A stretch of DNA of 64,000 nt from Talpa occidentalis (lineage: Eukaryota; Chordata; Mammalia; Eulipotyphla; Talpidae), in contig NW_023603184.1 of NCBI RefSeq assembly GCF_014898055.3, positions 109,358,615 through 109,422,614 on the forward strand, read 5' to 3'. The notes below the pieces were generated by a model, which ran no database searches, was not told where the DNA came from, and saw nothing but the letters and a program-made list of their open reading frames with translations. Position 1 is the first letter of the stretch; every line of letters begins with the position of its first letter. A program made the position numbers and the translations under genes. Positions 23,406-35,518 of the stretch are shown one piece after another.

Positions 23406-23569
23406 TTTTAAAGGAATTTAAACCTTCATTCATTCCTCCAATGTCTTTTTTTTTTTTTTTTTTTTTTTTGTGGGACCCTCACTGGTGGCCGGGGATCAAA
23501 CTGGCACTGCAGAGGCTGCAGGCAGCCTCGCAACCCAGCGCTCAAATGCTGCGCCACCAGGGGAGGCCC
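23406..23569 (-). mobile_element. Short SINE: tRNA head only, poly(A), then non-SINE tail
   Basis: Direct repeats TGTACTTTTATTTTT at 23391-23405 and from 23570 bound the insertion. Read on the minus strand, it contains only the tRNA-like head (GGGCCTCCCCTGGTGGCGCAG through GGGTCCCAC, about 113 bp). An A run of about 24 follows directly, then about 36 bases that are not SINE (GACATTGGAGGAATGAATGA...), then a second short A run. The central and 3' body present in the other copies is absent. The second segment inside the duplications suggests 3' transduction by a head-only source, though insertion beside older sequence is possible. The + strand open frame 23390-23617 is an artefact. Confidence 0.8.
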
Positions 23570-23631
23570 TGTACTTTTATTTTTAAAATGAAAAAATTAC
23601 TCCTTCAGCTTTCTTAAGTAGGCTTCTTTAA

Positions 23632-23635
23632 ATAA

Positions 23636-23687
<52 letters not shown>

Positions 23688-23689
23688 AG
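23632..23689. repeat. AAAT tetranucleotide microsatellite
   Basis: About 13 AAAT units with no recognisable SINE attached. It may be an orphan SINE tail. Confidence 0.9.
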
Positions 23690-24624
23690 CTCTCATCATG
23701 TTTAAGAAGCTACAAGCACATCAGGAGATACTCAACTAACAGAAGTCATCCTTTAAAAGGTGTCATCACTGACCATGGAAGAGAGTGGCGTTTCATTTTT
23801 TAACCTTCAGTCTTTTCTTAGAAAACGAAAGCTTTGAAATTGATGAACCCAAGTTAGCATTCAGTGACTGTGAGAGAACTCTACTTTGACTGGATTCCAA
23901 ATAAAGCTCACCCTTGGGTCAGTCTGACACCTGCTGGAATGTCCAGTGACCTCATGGCCACAAAGTTCAGCTGTGTTGGTCTCCGCAGTAGCCTCCTGAT
24001 CCTAGTTATGGCACACTTGTCTCCCATCACTGTCAGTACATTCCTATTCATCCTACTTTGTTTTCTTAAATATTTCAAGTCCTCATCCTCTATTTAAGTA
24101 TCTCAGTAAAATTACTCTGTTCTCCTTTGGGAACATCTGTTTTCTAAGCTTTTTCACATACAAAATGTAGATTATTGAACTACCTTCTGGAAACTTCTGG
24201 ACACAGGAAACAGATGCTTTGCCAAATGGGTTCCGAAAACAATTACTTAATAATGAAAAGCAATGATTATTCTGATATCTTCATTTTATTTCACATGATC
24301 TTGAGACTTCGTGGCTTTCCTCACTGTGAAAGAATTTCATGGAAGAACTGAAGGAACAAATTTATGTTCCTGGGCCCTCATAAACCCTAGATAATATAAT
24401 AGATGTCTTTTGTAGAGAATAATTTTTGCTTATACATTTTCCTTTGTCAGGCTGCTTCCAGGAAGTTATATCAGGTTATTGATCACATTATCTTGCTAAT
24501 TTAAGGTTCTCAGGACTTGTGACATCCTGAATTTGATGATCATGTCATTTCAGAGTTGCACTTATGTTTTCTTTAACCCTCTTGGTTTAAATACCTAGAT
24601 ATAACCAAACTAGGCTGGATGATT
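23690..24624. other. Unassigned sequence
   Basis: No repeat recognised. The + strand open frame 23864-24097 (77 codons) has no recognisable domain and no flanking splice structure that I can support. Confidence 0.45.
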
Positions 24625-24850
24625 ATAGCAGATAAGATTTATTGAACACTTCTTATTTTCAGGTACTATGCTAAATATTTTCCACACTTTATCTTATTAA
24701 TCTTCTCAATAACCCAATGAGGTTGGACTCTATTAACTAACCATATTTTACAGATATAAAAACTGAAGCCTGGAATGTAAATATCACTCCAAAAGTTCTA
24801 CTGCTCGTTCTTATAGAACTGGAACTCAAACTCATATTGACTACAAAGTG
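24625..24850 (-). mobile_element. MIR SINE, antisense
   Basis: TTATTGAACACTTCTTATTTTCAGGTACTATGCTAAATATTTTCC, TCTTCTCAATAACCCAATGAGG and ATTTTACAGATATAAAAACTGAAGC read as the reverse complement of MIR in correct order. The copy is nearly full length. Confidence 0.88.
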
Positions 24851-27286
24851 CTAAATAGGAAATTTTATCTAATTTCTCAATTCCTCCCTAAAAAATCATT
24901 TTAAAGAATATATTTGGAAAAATATTAATAAACTAGAAATAAATTGCCAGCTGTCATGATCCTCTCATAGCTCACAGATTGCACCCTTCTACCATATAAA
25001 TACACATCAACAACAAACATTTGGACGTGATCCAGCGTCGATTATAAGAAAATGTAGAATACAGAACTGTACATGAGCATTTCAAATTCAAAATTACATT
25101 CCATTATTGCCCCCAAAAGTGTCTTTTCCTCCTCTAAAGTGGTGTCAACTAGGGATTTCTTGTTCACTTTTTCTTACCTTTTCTTTTTTTAACATCATCT
25201 CAGGTCATGTTTGTCGAACATCTTTGTTTGTCTCGTATGTAACTTAAATGATCAAATGAATCAGTTGCCCTCCCCCGGCATGCTGGGGCATATGTGGATA
25301 TGCCACAAATGTTTCCTGAGTGTGCTGCCAAATTTTTAGCAATGTGTAAAATGTATTTTGGTTACAACGAAGGATACATATGGTCACTGAGATGTCTGTC
25401 AGATGGAACAGAGAGCAAAAGGGACCCTGGGATTTGCTCTGGAGCAGATTAGGACTTGCTGAGAGGAAGAAGCAAAGCTGGCTTCAAAGTGACATGGAGG
25501 GTTTCCTAGTGAATTCCAGATCTTTGCCACATGGACTTTTAGGAAGCATTTATCTGCAATAACTGGTGATTCTTAAGCAGAGACACAGTGCTAAAGGGCA
25601 ACCACTTGAATCCTCTAATGATTACAGCTGCTTTTATACCTTGGTGAGATGTTATTCTGTGAATGTGATTGTGTGATAATCTAAAAAGTTCAAGGATCAC
25701 TAAAATAAACTGACATTTGAATTTTGTATGTAAGTATAGCTTTAGAAAAAAGCTTTCTTTTCTTCAAATAGCTTTCTAATATTTCAGAAAATCAGCCTTC
25801 TTCACACCCTCAAATTTTCCACATGGCTGCTATCTTACCACACTTGAGTCTGACCTCTTTAATAGCAATCTCTATTGTCCTACTAGTTTCTGATTATATC
25901 TTAACAACCAAAAACAATTTAACTACTTGAAATAACTAAATACCTAAGAGTCTGTTGGCATTAGTAACCTAAATATCTGAACTCTACAGGTTTCATAATC
26001 AATTCTAATTTGTCTCTTAGACGAAACAGCAAACTGATTATGTATGCCTAGAGATCACCAAGGACTGAAAGAATCCTAACCACCCAAGCTACAGAAATTG
26101 TTCACTTTTTCTTTTTTTTTTCTCTAAACTACATTTCACATATGTTCCACTGTCTCCTATTTTTATGGGAAAGAATCAACCTTTACATCTTTATAAAAAA
26201 AGATTACTACCTAAATCACTGTGTTGAATAATTGAATATTATTTGCTCAAATATTAGAAAAGAACATGAACATCATTTGAAACATCAATAATTATGATGC
26301 ATATACAATTTTTATATCACATTTTAATTTACTTATAGACCCGTCTTCACCTCTCTATAAAACTTTGCCCTCTCGCTTTTTTGTTATCAAATGCAGAAAT
26401 TTCTCTGCAAATATGAGCCCATATTTGCCTATGAATGTAATGTTAGTCTTAGTCAAAAGCACAAAATTGTATTTGTATGGCACAAATCCAAATCCTGCTA
26501 GTTGCCCTCAGTCAATGTGCTAATTGCATTTCTTAGCTATCCACTTTCTTATCTTAGCCTTTGTGGTTTTATGCACATTTTACTAGATGTTACACTTTCT
26601 TGTGTTTAGGTTTTATTTGCATAATACCAAAGTGTGAGTCAGTTGGCTCATTGCATTTTGCATACATTGTATATCATGAATACTAAAGTAAAGATTATCT
26701 TTCCATGGAGCAAAACTGAAAACATGTGTTTCTCTGCCAGATCTGCTTTGATGAAAAAACAAAGAAACCTAGAATGTTGGGCAGTAGTGGTAAAATAATT
26801 GTTCTACAGTCATTCTTCATACAGTGAGAGGCTTTGTTCCTTGCTTTCTTTTGCAATGTTCATTCTTCATTATTCTCTGTTTTTGACAAGGGTCAAAGAA
26901 AACTTTATTTAAAGTCTTCAATTTAACATAAATGTGAGGTGTAACACTTGTTTATGTTAGTATGTATATTATGGTTACCATGATTTTTCACTTTGATAAA
27001 ACATGCTACACATGTTGCACTTAATTCAGATTTACTCTTAAAAATATGCAAAAGATATATACTTTTAGAAAGAAAATCAAAATAACCCCAAATCCTAATA
27101 GCATTAGCAGAATATGTGTTAATATCTAATACTGTAATATTTTCCTCATTACTTTGAATTGAATGGCATTGCATCTCTAGAATAATTTGGGAGAGAAATT
27201 TGTACATCCATTCAATACAGAAAAAAAAATCCTACCTGGGAGTTTTCTGTTTCAAGTGGGTTTTCACCTTCCCATTTCAAAAAAGA
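24851..27286. other. Unassigned, repeat-poor sequence
   Basis: No transposon recognised. Around 26350-26700 unique-looking sequence carries octamer-like motifs (GTGCTAATTGCATTTC and TTATTTGCATAAT) and could be conserved noncoding DNA. The open frames at 25380-25562 and 26923-27207 are unsupported. Confidence 0.45.
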
Positions 27287-27312
27287 CTTATTTATTTATT
27301 TATTTATTTTAG
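27287..27312. repeat. TTTA tetranucleotide repeat
   Basis: AGACTTATTTATTTATTTATTTATTTTAG resembles the antisense of a SINE tail (AATAAATAAGTCTT). No SINE body follows, so it is called only a simple repeat. Confidence 0.7.
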
Positions 27313-27654
27313 CAGCACCACCATTGTGTCTTCCATCTGTTTGCTGACTTGTTAGTTGTAGACCCTGCAATCTGCTCAATGACTCTACTTTAAAACTACC
27401 AAATTGTGTAGTATGTTGTTTGGGTTTCCTCAAATTATTTCCCAGACACCCCACACTTTCCCAGGAAGGAAAACATAAGTATCTTTAATCTGCATCCCAC
27501 TGTGCAGTTCTCACAGTCTCTAAAGCATGGAGTCCATGTATAGTAAATATCAAACTTTGTAGCTGAGATGCAGGTAATGGTAAGCAAAATGCTGGCCCTC
27601 AAAAATGTATCTGTGAACATGTTTCCTTGCATGGCAAATGATTTTGAAGATACG
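27313..27654. other. Unassigned sequence
   Basis: No repeat or gene recognised. The minus-strand open frame 27435-27632 has no domain. Confidence 0.45.
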
Positions 27655-28025
27655 ATTAAGCTAAGTATTTTGCGATAGGGAAATTTCTTGGATTGGACCC
27701 AGATGTGTCCATACTAACCACATGGGTCCTTAAAAGTGAAGGTTTCACTGCTATGGTCAGAAGGATATGTGGTGAGGAAAAGGACTCAAAGAGATGCAGG
27801 GCCCAGAGTCAAGGAATGTGGGAGGCCTCTTGATGCTAGAAAAATCAATTCTCAGAGATTCACTGAGTCTCCAAAAGGAAGGAGTGCAACTGTGCCTATG
27901 CTTTAATTTTAGCTCAGTGAGACTGGTATTTCTCATTCACAGAACCTTACATCATAAGTGTGTGCTGCTTTAAGTCAGTTAAGTTTGTGGTAATTTGTTA
28001 CAGCAGCAACACAAAACAAATATGA
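27655..28025 (+). mobile_element. MaLR-like (MLT1-type) LTR remnant
   Basis: In order: GATTAAGCTAAGTATTTTGCGAT, CCACATGGGTCCTTAAAAGTG, GTCAAGGAATGTGGGAGGCCTCTTGATGCTAGAAAAATC, GCTCAGTGAGACTGGTATT, and TTAAGTCAGTTAAGTTTGTGGTAATTTGTTACAGCAGCAAC near the end. This matches the layout of ancient MaLR LTRs and parallels 18130-18535. Confidence 0.7.
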
Positions 28026-28300
28026 TCTTTTTATTATTGATATCCTTTTTAGTCTTTGGAGAGTCTTTAGTCTGACACATGGCAGAAGAGTGGTCTCTAT
28101 GATGGTAGTTGTATTATTAGCAGACAATTGGAAAGATTGAATTCTACATGGTCTTGTATACAGATTTAACTGCTCATTTTCAAAATACTTATCATTGAAA
28201 GGATTCTTGATTAAGTTACCATGTTGAACTATACAAAAATCTGTTTTCCAAGGTTATTGCATTGTTAGAACTTGTCTAATAAATTATAAAACTTCTGAAA
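28026..28300. other. Unassigned sequence
   Basis: No feature recognised. Confidence 0.5.
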
Positions 28301-28317
28301 ATATAATCTATGACTTT

Positions 28318-28589
28318 GGGCCTCCCTGGTGGTGCAGCGGTTGAGGGCTTGGTTGCAAAACTGCCCACAGCCTCTGCAGTGCCAGTTTGATCCCTGGCCG
28401 CCGGGTGAGGATCCCACATGGCATGCAGACCTCTCCTGCCGCCCGCGCTGCTCCCCTCAGCAGTGTACTTCATCACTCTGCCTGTTCTACTCTCCTCTCC
28501 TGCTCTGGTGATTTCTCTCACCCTCCCGCACCTCTGACTGTACCCAGTGCTTGTATAAATAAATAAATAAATCTTAAAAATATGTATAT
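28318..28589 (+). mobile_element. Full-length tRNA-derived SINE (tail with TCTT motif)
   Basis: Exact 17-bp repeats ATATAATCTATGACTTT flank it at 28301-28317 and 28590-28606. The head begins GGGCCTCCCTGGTGGTGCAG. The B-box region is altered to AGTTTGATCCC, so the pol III promoter is probably weakened. The body ends CCCAGTGCTTGTATAAATAAAT, then AATAAATCTTAAAAA and a few extra bases. The TCTT after AATAAA resembles the terminator/poly(A)-signal tail described for T+ SINEs. Confidence 0.95.
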
Positions 28590-28606
28590 ATATAATCTAT
28601 GACTTT

Positions 28607-29721
28607 GTATTATAATAAAAAGCTCTAATTTTTAAAATTACTATCCTGATGAAAGAAATTCTAACATGTAATATTTCTTTTCTATTCAAAATTATCTAAA
28701 ACTTGAAAATTAGAAAAAGAATGGCTGCATGTCCTTCCAGTGTCTTACTGGAGCATTGTCTGACAGGCACATCCAAACTATTTAATTCTGTTTGGGATGG
28801 ACTATTGTCCCACTTCCTATTTACTGTTAATTAGAACCCAACTCTGAAAGTTACATGTTAAATTGTACATTCTTCTCCAATGGAGATGCAAGCCACTTTC
28901 TTACAATATAAAAGTTTCTATTTAAGTAGAAAAATTGTATTTATTGACCTATAAGGACATTAGTCAGTCCAACTTAGTCAACTTATTTCAGCCTCCTTTT
29001 TCTGACTGGTGATGTAAACTGCTATTCCTAAAATCTCTTTCTCAGCTTTACTGTTCCTCTGGTTTGCTCTTAATAGGTTAAACAATTCTTCACATGTGTT
29101 CACTTTATATTTGATTGAGAGTCATATTTTTTAATTTTTGAAAATTATATTTTGGCATTCTTAAATATTTTAGCTGCGTGTGCATGCACATGAGATGATT
29201 AATGATGTTATTTAAGTAGTATTAAAGGGATTCTTCATTATATATGTCATTGCATATGTATAATATATATGTAAGAACATATATATGTTTGGAATACTAA
29301 GGAAATATTAGAAGTCTAGACAATACTTAATGTCTAAATTCAGATGAGAAAAAAACCTGCTAACAACAATAAATTATGAGTCACCATTGGTGGTATAGTA
29401 GTGAACATAGCTGCCTTCCAACAATAAATCATGTAGTTAGGTACTATTTCTTATATTGGAATAAAAATATTTATAGAAAAATTCTTTTGAAAAACCAAAA
29501 TGTAGAATCTAGATTTTGAGTATGGGGCTTCTTTTGTCTTCCATATAAAGCGTATACAATAAATTTTCATCAATTTTAAATTAATAATTTAAATACTAAG
29601 CTATAAAGAGATTTACATAAAAGATTTTATAACTGTAGTCATTTGCAATGTGAAAATGTGGTTTCCTATTATTTCCAGTTCTTAAAATGTTAATGTAATA
29701 CATATCTGTGTAATTTTACAG
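28607..29721. other. Unassigned AT-rich sequence
   Basis: No transposon recognised. A TATA-rich patch lies near 29240-29290. The end of this block is an acceptor-like site (TAATTTTACAG at 29711-29721). Confidence 0.45.
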
Positions 29722-29784
29722 GACAGTTTAATTTCCCTTGAAAATATGGACCTCAGTGAAGAGTCCAAATTAAAAAGAAATTAA
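29722..29784 (+). other. Weak candidate terminal coding exon
   Basis: After TGTAATTTTACAG the frame GAC AGT TTA ... runs 20 codons to TAA at 29782-29784. It starts DSLISLENMDLSEESK and ends LKRN. Its phase (0) would join in frame to the candidate exon at 8977-9045. A 20-codon open frame after an AG is common by chance. No poly(A) site was checked and no protein is recognised. Confidence 0.15.
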
Positions 29785-31889
29785 TATGTTTCAAATATTA
29801 ACTGATTTTTCTGGTCCTCTGAGTTCTATAATATCTAGGCCTGGATAAAAAAAATTAAGGAAAGTTTCATGCAATCCTAATTGGAAATTTTTCACATTAC
29901 CAAAAAATTACAAGTGCCTTTAGAATGTTAATTCTATATTTTGTTTCATTATATTAATTATCATCAAATATGACAATAATCCAAATTCTGTAGGCATGGA
30001 AACTGATAAAAATAGATTCATCAAACAAACCAGCTCATTACCAGTTTTTCCTATATCAGAGTAAAAATCTTTATCAATTACTTTGCCCAGGAACTTTCTA
30101 CTTTGGGGCAACACAGTATTTAGAAAGTTAAGGTGACCCGCATATATGTAAAGTTTGCCTCACAGGTTTTAAAAGAAGATATTTGAACTCCAAGTTTGAT
30201 ATACCCATTTTATAGAATCAAGAGGTATGTTGAAATTATAATAGTGGATTAAGGTTTTAAAGGCAAATTTGGAGAACTTAAGATTCTTGGTCTGCACTAT
30301 CCAAAATGGTAGCCAATACTCATGTGACATTTGTACTTAAGATTAGATTAATTAAAATTTAAAATTCAGCTCTGTTTTGCCATATTTCTTATGCTCTAAA
30401 TCCTCCTGTTACAGTTGGCTTTTGTGCAGATATAGAACATTTCCATCATTACAGAAAATTCTGTTGGTAATAATTCTGTCAAATTGGTCATTCTTTTTTT
30501 CTTTCCAAATATGAAAGATAAATTTGATATTGCCTAAAGCTTAAGCAATATTGTATTGAACTGATACCACATAAGACAGGAAGCTCAACATCCTTAATTT
30601 ATTGATTGAGGAATTTTCATGTGCTTATATTTACCTATGATTTTAGTACATAGTACATCCTCAAGTTATTTTTTAGATTAAAACACTTAGAATGTGCTTT
30701 ATTCAGTCTTAAGATTTCTTAAAATTGTTTTGATTTTGAATGAGAATAATTTCTAGCATCAATGAAAATAAATATTCAATAAATATCAGAGAGACAGTTG
30801 GAGAGAATTAATTATGGTTTATCATTTTCAAAACTCCCTATCCTTATCATGAAAGCCAAATAAAACTCAGAATATGGATAATTTATCTCACAATGCTATG
30901 TTTTCCATATTGCAAAAATAACAAATTAGCAATTTTCTATAATCTATGATTTTCATTTCTTGGCCAAATTCAGTAGTAATCACTCATATAGATATTAAAC
31001 ACATCATTACCATGAATCTAACTCAGCAAGAATCAAAGTTTAAATCAGCTTCTCTTCCAAAAAAACCCCTCATTCTATTCTCATCTAATCTAATTTAACC
31101 CCAGTATTCTAATGAGCACTTTAAAATAATTTAATTTAAACTATTCCTGATATAAAGTAAAGGTAAAATGGAATTATCTATTATTTTACACCTAGGGATT
31201 TCTCATGACATTTATCACTTATTACTATTAATACCATGTTTTAATCTTTTTATATCAAGTTATATTTTTATTTAATTTAATGGAAAGAACATAGAAACTC
31301 TAAAGAGAGAAAACTTCATTTTATGAAAATTCATAGATTTATTATTTAGAATATTATCACTTGATAAATTATGGAAAACCATTTCTATATTTTCAGTTTT
31401 CAAGCTGTCAAGAGAAATCTCTGTACCATTCTACTAAGAAAACAGATGAGAGGGATTTTGAGATAACTCAACACTGTATCTGAAGAAAAAGTTAATTCAG
31501 GTCTTGAACTAAATATTCCAATTATTTGGATGTTATTTTAGGAGAACAGACACATGGTAAAGTAACATTAAATTATATTTAAATATTTCAGGTGTGTGTT
31601 TAATCTCTCATATAATTGAGTAACTTAAAAATCAAATAATTAGCAACAGGGAAAAATATTAACCTAAACTAAAATTAAAATGTGTCCTCCATTAAATTAT
31701 ATTGATTTAAATAAAACCATTTTCATTCAAATCACTCATGTAACAGTGAATGTTTCATAATCTTACCTAATTACAGCAATCAAAAAGTGAAATTCTGAGT
31801 CTGAGAGAATGATTATATCTATTGTAGAATACATCAAATGCTTATAATCTTGAGTTAAAAGCACACTAATTTCCAACTATGTATTCAAA
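29785..31889. other. Unassigned AT-rich sequence
   Basis: No gene or repeat family recognised. Open frames such as 29920-30114 (minus) are short and without domains. The text becomes L1-like towards 31890. Confidence 0.5.
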
Positions 31890-32640
31890 ACAAAACAAAA
31901 TACTGGCATGAAAGAATGTTTAAACTATCAGAAGATTTATCAGTAATTAACTACATTAGCAGACTGAGGAGTAAAATCATGTTATCTTTTTATGAGATAC
32001 AGAGAAATTATTTGATATAATGAGCAGTCAACCATAATTTAAATAAATAAAAATTTAGTAAATAAGAAAAAGAAGGAAAAGTGTCTTTAACTCTCTAAAA
32101 TATATTTAGCAAAAATCCATGGAAAACTCCATAGTAAATAATGGAAAAATTTTAGTAGTAGTATTATCAAAGTCAAGAGAAATGTAATTAGGTCCAGTAA
32201 AATAGATACTATACTGGACATCTTTGCAATAAACCAAGGGAGAAAAAGTTCAAAAAGAATAAAAGAGGTAAATTTTTGTATTCAAGGAATATGATTGAAT
32301 ATAGAAAAAAATCAAAAGATATTCATAAACTTATTAATAAGAGAGGACAGCAATGTTCTTAGATACAAGACTGACATTCAATAATTAATATCTTTCTGGT
32401 ACTACTCAATAGGAAAATAATTAGAAAATGTAACAGTAACAATATCCAAAAGGGACCCAGCAAAAGATAAACAAGACTTTTGTTGATGAAATTGCAACCA
32501 TGGATGAAGGACATAAAAGATATGGAATGTCTTTTATGTCGAGATGCACCAAGTTCACTAGTAAGGTGACTGAGGAGTGTATATAAATTAATTCTCCACT
32601 AATCATATGAAAATTAAATACAATTCAAATAAAATTCCCA
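31890..32640 (+). mobile_element. Decayed L1 ORF2 fragment
   Basis: ACTGGCATGAAAGAATGTTT, GTAAATAATGGAAAAATTTT, CTACTCAATAGGAAAATAATTAG and CAAATAAAATTCCCAGAGAATGC follow degenerate L1 ORF2 in the sense orientation. Every frame is broken. Confidence 0.6.
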
Positions 32641-32735
32641 GAGAATGCTATTTTTAGGGTTTGTCTTGGTTTAGTTTTGTCAGTTCCTTTGTTTTGTTTA
32701 TATTCCACATATAAGTGAAATCTTAATAACAAAGA
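32641..32735 (-). mobile_element. Small L1 3'-end fragment, antisense
   Basis: TTTAGTTTTGTCAGTTCCTTTGTTTTG and TTATATTCCACATATAAGTGAAATC are the reverse complement of the L1 3' end. Its orientation is opposite to the flanking sense L1 pieces. Confidence 0.6.
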
Positions 32736-32779
32736 ACATTATGGGTATAAATTAATAGACTAACCACAGTATGTCTGGA

Positions 32780-33300
32780 GATATTATCATATTTGATAAA
32801 GTATGGGTGTCTGAAAATCGTAAAAACTTCCCCCAAATCAGTAAGTAAACAACAAATGTCAGCCTGTAATTATATAAAAAGATGTTCCACTTTATTAGTA
32901 ATCAGCAAAATGCACATTAATACAGAGAGGTATCATTTTATAACCATAATATTTGTAACATTAAAAAGCGTCTATAATATCAGGTTTCTCAAACATTAAG
33001 GAAAAAGAGTTAACTCTCATACAACTAGTGAAACTATTAATTAGTTAAAGCAACTTTGGAAAGCAATTTTAAAATATCTAATAAATGTAAAGATGTATCT
33101 ATTTCTAGGACGTAGAACAAGTATGGACAAACTCTCCTGCACATAAAGAGAACTATATAAAAATTATTGTCAATCTATTATTTTTAATATTTTAAAATAA
33201 AAAACATCCATCTACAGAAAAATTAGCAAACAATTGTATATTTATACAAATGAGTACTATTGATCAATAAAGATAATGTGTCAGAAATAAAAAACCTGAA
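32780..33300 (+). mobile_element. Decayed L1 ORF2 3' part
   Basis: The open frame 32793-32999 contains IKRCSTLLVISKMHIN followed by YHF, a degenerate form of the L1 C-terminal [15 protein letters not shown]...YHLTP segment. Further L1-like text (CAAGTATGGACAAACTCTCC and AATTAGCAAACAATTGTATATTTATAC) follows. Confidence 0.75.
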
Positions 33301-33955
33301 AAGACTAAATCTTAGAAACATGATTTTTAAGGAAAAATTTCAAGCTCTTTCAAGGAAGAATTCTTAGATACTTCTGCAAAAATAAGAGTTTTGAATTCAT
33401 CCCATGCAATATGTAACAACAGACTGAAGTTCAGAACTGGCTCCTGAGACCCCTTTTCTTTTTTTTTTTCCAGAGAGAGCATATGGCCTCAAGTTAACCT
33501 GATCCCATCCCTCCCTTCAGTAATGTCCAAAACAAAGGCCAAATATCAGCTGCCATTTTATATCATTGGATAGAATCTTTGCTATATGTGTGTTTCTCCT
33601 TATTCATGCCACCATCAAAAACAATATGGAAATTTTGAATATATAGTTTTAAAACACCAAAAAATAGCACAACATGTTATTTGTAAATATATGTTATAAT
33701 GTAAATATATGTTGTAAAACTGTGATTTCAGGGATAGGAAGGACACATATCTTAAGGATTCATTCATTTCTGAAGGAAGAGGAAATGAATTTGATAGGGT
33801 GAAAAAAACTACTGGGACATTTGATTAAAAGTGAAAGATCAATAAATCTAGCAAGACACTGAAATAGTTAAATCTTTATGGTGGATTTATAGGTGTTCAT
33901 TATATCTTTCTTATGGTTTATTTTGAATTACTGTGAAATAATAAAAAAATGTAAA
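33301..33955. other. Unassigned sequence
   Basis: Small duplication of TGTAAATATATGTT near 33682-33715. Otherwise nothing recognised. Confidence 0.45.
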
Positions 33956-34350
33956 GGCATCCTGAGCAAACAGAAAACCAATAGAAAAAAAATCAATGAA
34001 ATAGAGATTTTTTGAAGAGATAGTAAAATCGACAACTCTCTAATAAGAATGATGCAAAGTGATTAAACTTACTACCATCGAGAATGAAATGGAGACTATC
34101 ATTACAGATTCTCTATATATTAATTGAATAATAAAGAAATACTATGAACAACTTTTCACACATACATTTGACAAGTTTAATAAAGTGGACCAATTCTTTA
34201 AAAAATGGCAATCATAATCCACCCAATATGAAACAGATAATCTGAAAAGCTATGTAAGCAGTAAGGACATTACATTTATAATTAAAAATTTTCCAAAACA
34301 AGAAATCTCTATGCCCAGATAGTTTCATTGGGCATTCTACCAAACATTTA
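33956..34350 (+). mobile_element. Decayed L1 ORF2 fragment (mid region)
   Basis: AAACCAATAGAAAAAAAATCAATGAAATAGAGA, GAACAACTTTTCACACATACATTTGACAAGTT and CCCAGATAGTTTCATTGGGCATTCTACCAAAC are the INEIE, YEQLYTHKF and SPGPDGFTGEFYQ region of L1 ORF2 in degenerate form. Confidence 0.8.
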
Positions 34351-34439
34351 AGATGATCCTGTAAAAGCAGAATTAGTTTCTCTACCCAACTCCCCACCCC
34401 CATTCCCTGCACCTCCACGTGCCACAGGTGCACACACAG

Positions 34440-34797
34440 AGCTCTCACTTGCTTTTTCCGCACCCCACTGCCACTGTTGTCAGAACATCTTTCTAAATTA
34501 CAAGTCAGACCACAGGACTCCCTGGCTTGAGGAAATTTCAGTTTCAAATGCCTTTCAGATGAGAGTATACAGTTCTTTCCAGAGTGAATTGAATCCTGTT
34601 TGCCCCTCAGACTTCATCTCCTGCTACTCTTTGATGTTGTCTTGGCTATAGAATCCTGGTAGTGTCTGACTTCCTTGTGTATTTCAAACCCCTTTGACTT
34701 TGCACTTGTTCTTTGCTCATCCACCTCATCTACTGCTGCCCTCTTCCTCACTTACTCAGACCCAGCCTCACAAGTCTCTGTACTGTTCCTTCCTCCA
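34440..34797 (+). mobile_element. L2 (LINE-2) 3' fragment, first part
   Basis: CAGAACATCTTTCTAAATTACAAGTCAGACCACAGGACTCC, GACTTCATCTCCTGCTACTCTTTG and TCACTTACTCAGACCCAGCC give the L2 3' region in order. The same element resumes at 35080 after an L1 piece. The minus-strand open frame 34212-34547 is antisense to this and to L1 and is not a gene. Confidence 0.75.
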
Positions 34798-35078
34798 GAG
34801 GAGAAAGATAAAAACCAGATGGTGTCACTGATATGTGGAATATAAAGCAACTAAATTAATAGTCAGGTAAATACCAGCTGAAAAACTAACCCTTGATAGC
34901 TGACTACAGAACTGAGACACCAAGGATGGAAGGGCTGAGGAAGGAGAAAGAACAGGGAGGGAGGGCGGCATACTAGTCTGTGATGGTAGAGTGAAAGGAA
35001 GTGGGTGATAGACATACCCAATGTTACCTCAATTATAAATAAATAAGTAAATAAACAAAAAGGAAAATAAAATGTAAG
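34798..35078 (+). mobile_element. L1 3'-UTR fragment nested in L2
   Basis: GATGGTGTCACTGATATGTGGAATATAAAGCAAC, then AGGGAGGGAGGGCGGCATAC and ACATACCCAATGTTACCTCAATTATAAATAAATAAG. This is an L1-like 3'-UTR with an A-rich tail lying between two parts of one L2, so it inserted after the L2. Confidence 0.65.
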
Positions 35079-35400
35079 TGTGCCCCTGCTCCAGAATACA
35101 AGGAATTTCCAGACTAGACTGTCTTGTGTTGTTTTAGTACCACTTTAGCCTTTGCACATGTTTTCCCCTTGTCTGTAATGTCTCTCTACTCAGCCCATCC
35201 TTTCTCATTTTATCAATATATTAGAAGTCAGTTCTAGATCACTTTGTGAAACTCTTTATGACCACCTCCATCTAATGCGGATGACCCTCAGATGCCATCC
35301 CTTGCTTCTTTAAGGTATTATATCAATGGTAGTTCATCAAGCAAGGACCTAACCTTTACTGCCACTAGGGACATAGAACAATAAATAGTGGCATTTAGTT
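35079..35400 (+). mobile_element. L2 (LINE-2) 3' fragment, continuation
   Basis: TTAGCCTTTGCACATGTTTTCCCCTTGTCTG, AGTTCTAGATCACTTTGTGAAACTC and GACCCTCAGATGCCATCCC follow the L2 order and continue the piece at 34440-34797. Confidence 0.75.
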
Positions 35401-35518
35401 CAAAATTATTTTTAATTGTTTATTACAGTGCTATAAACACTAGAATGCATTACTGAAAGTTATTATAGCCTCTGTTACTTTGTCTGACTTTGAAAACAGA
35501 TAAAAAGATTTTGATCTA

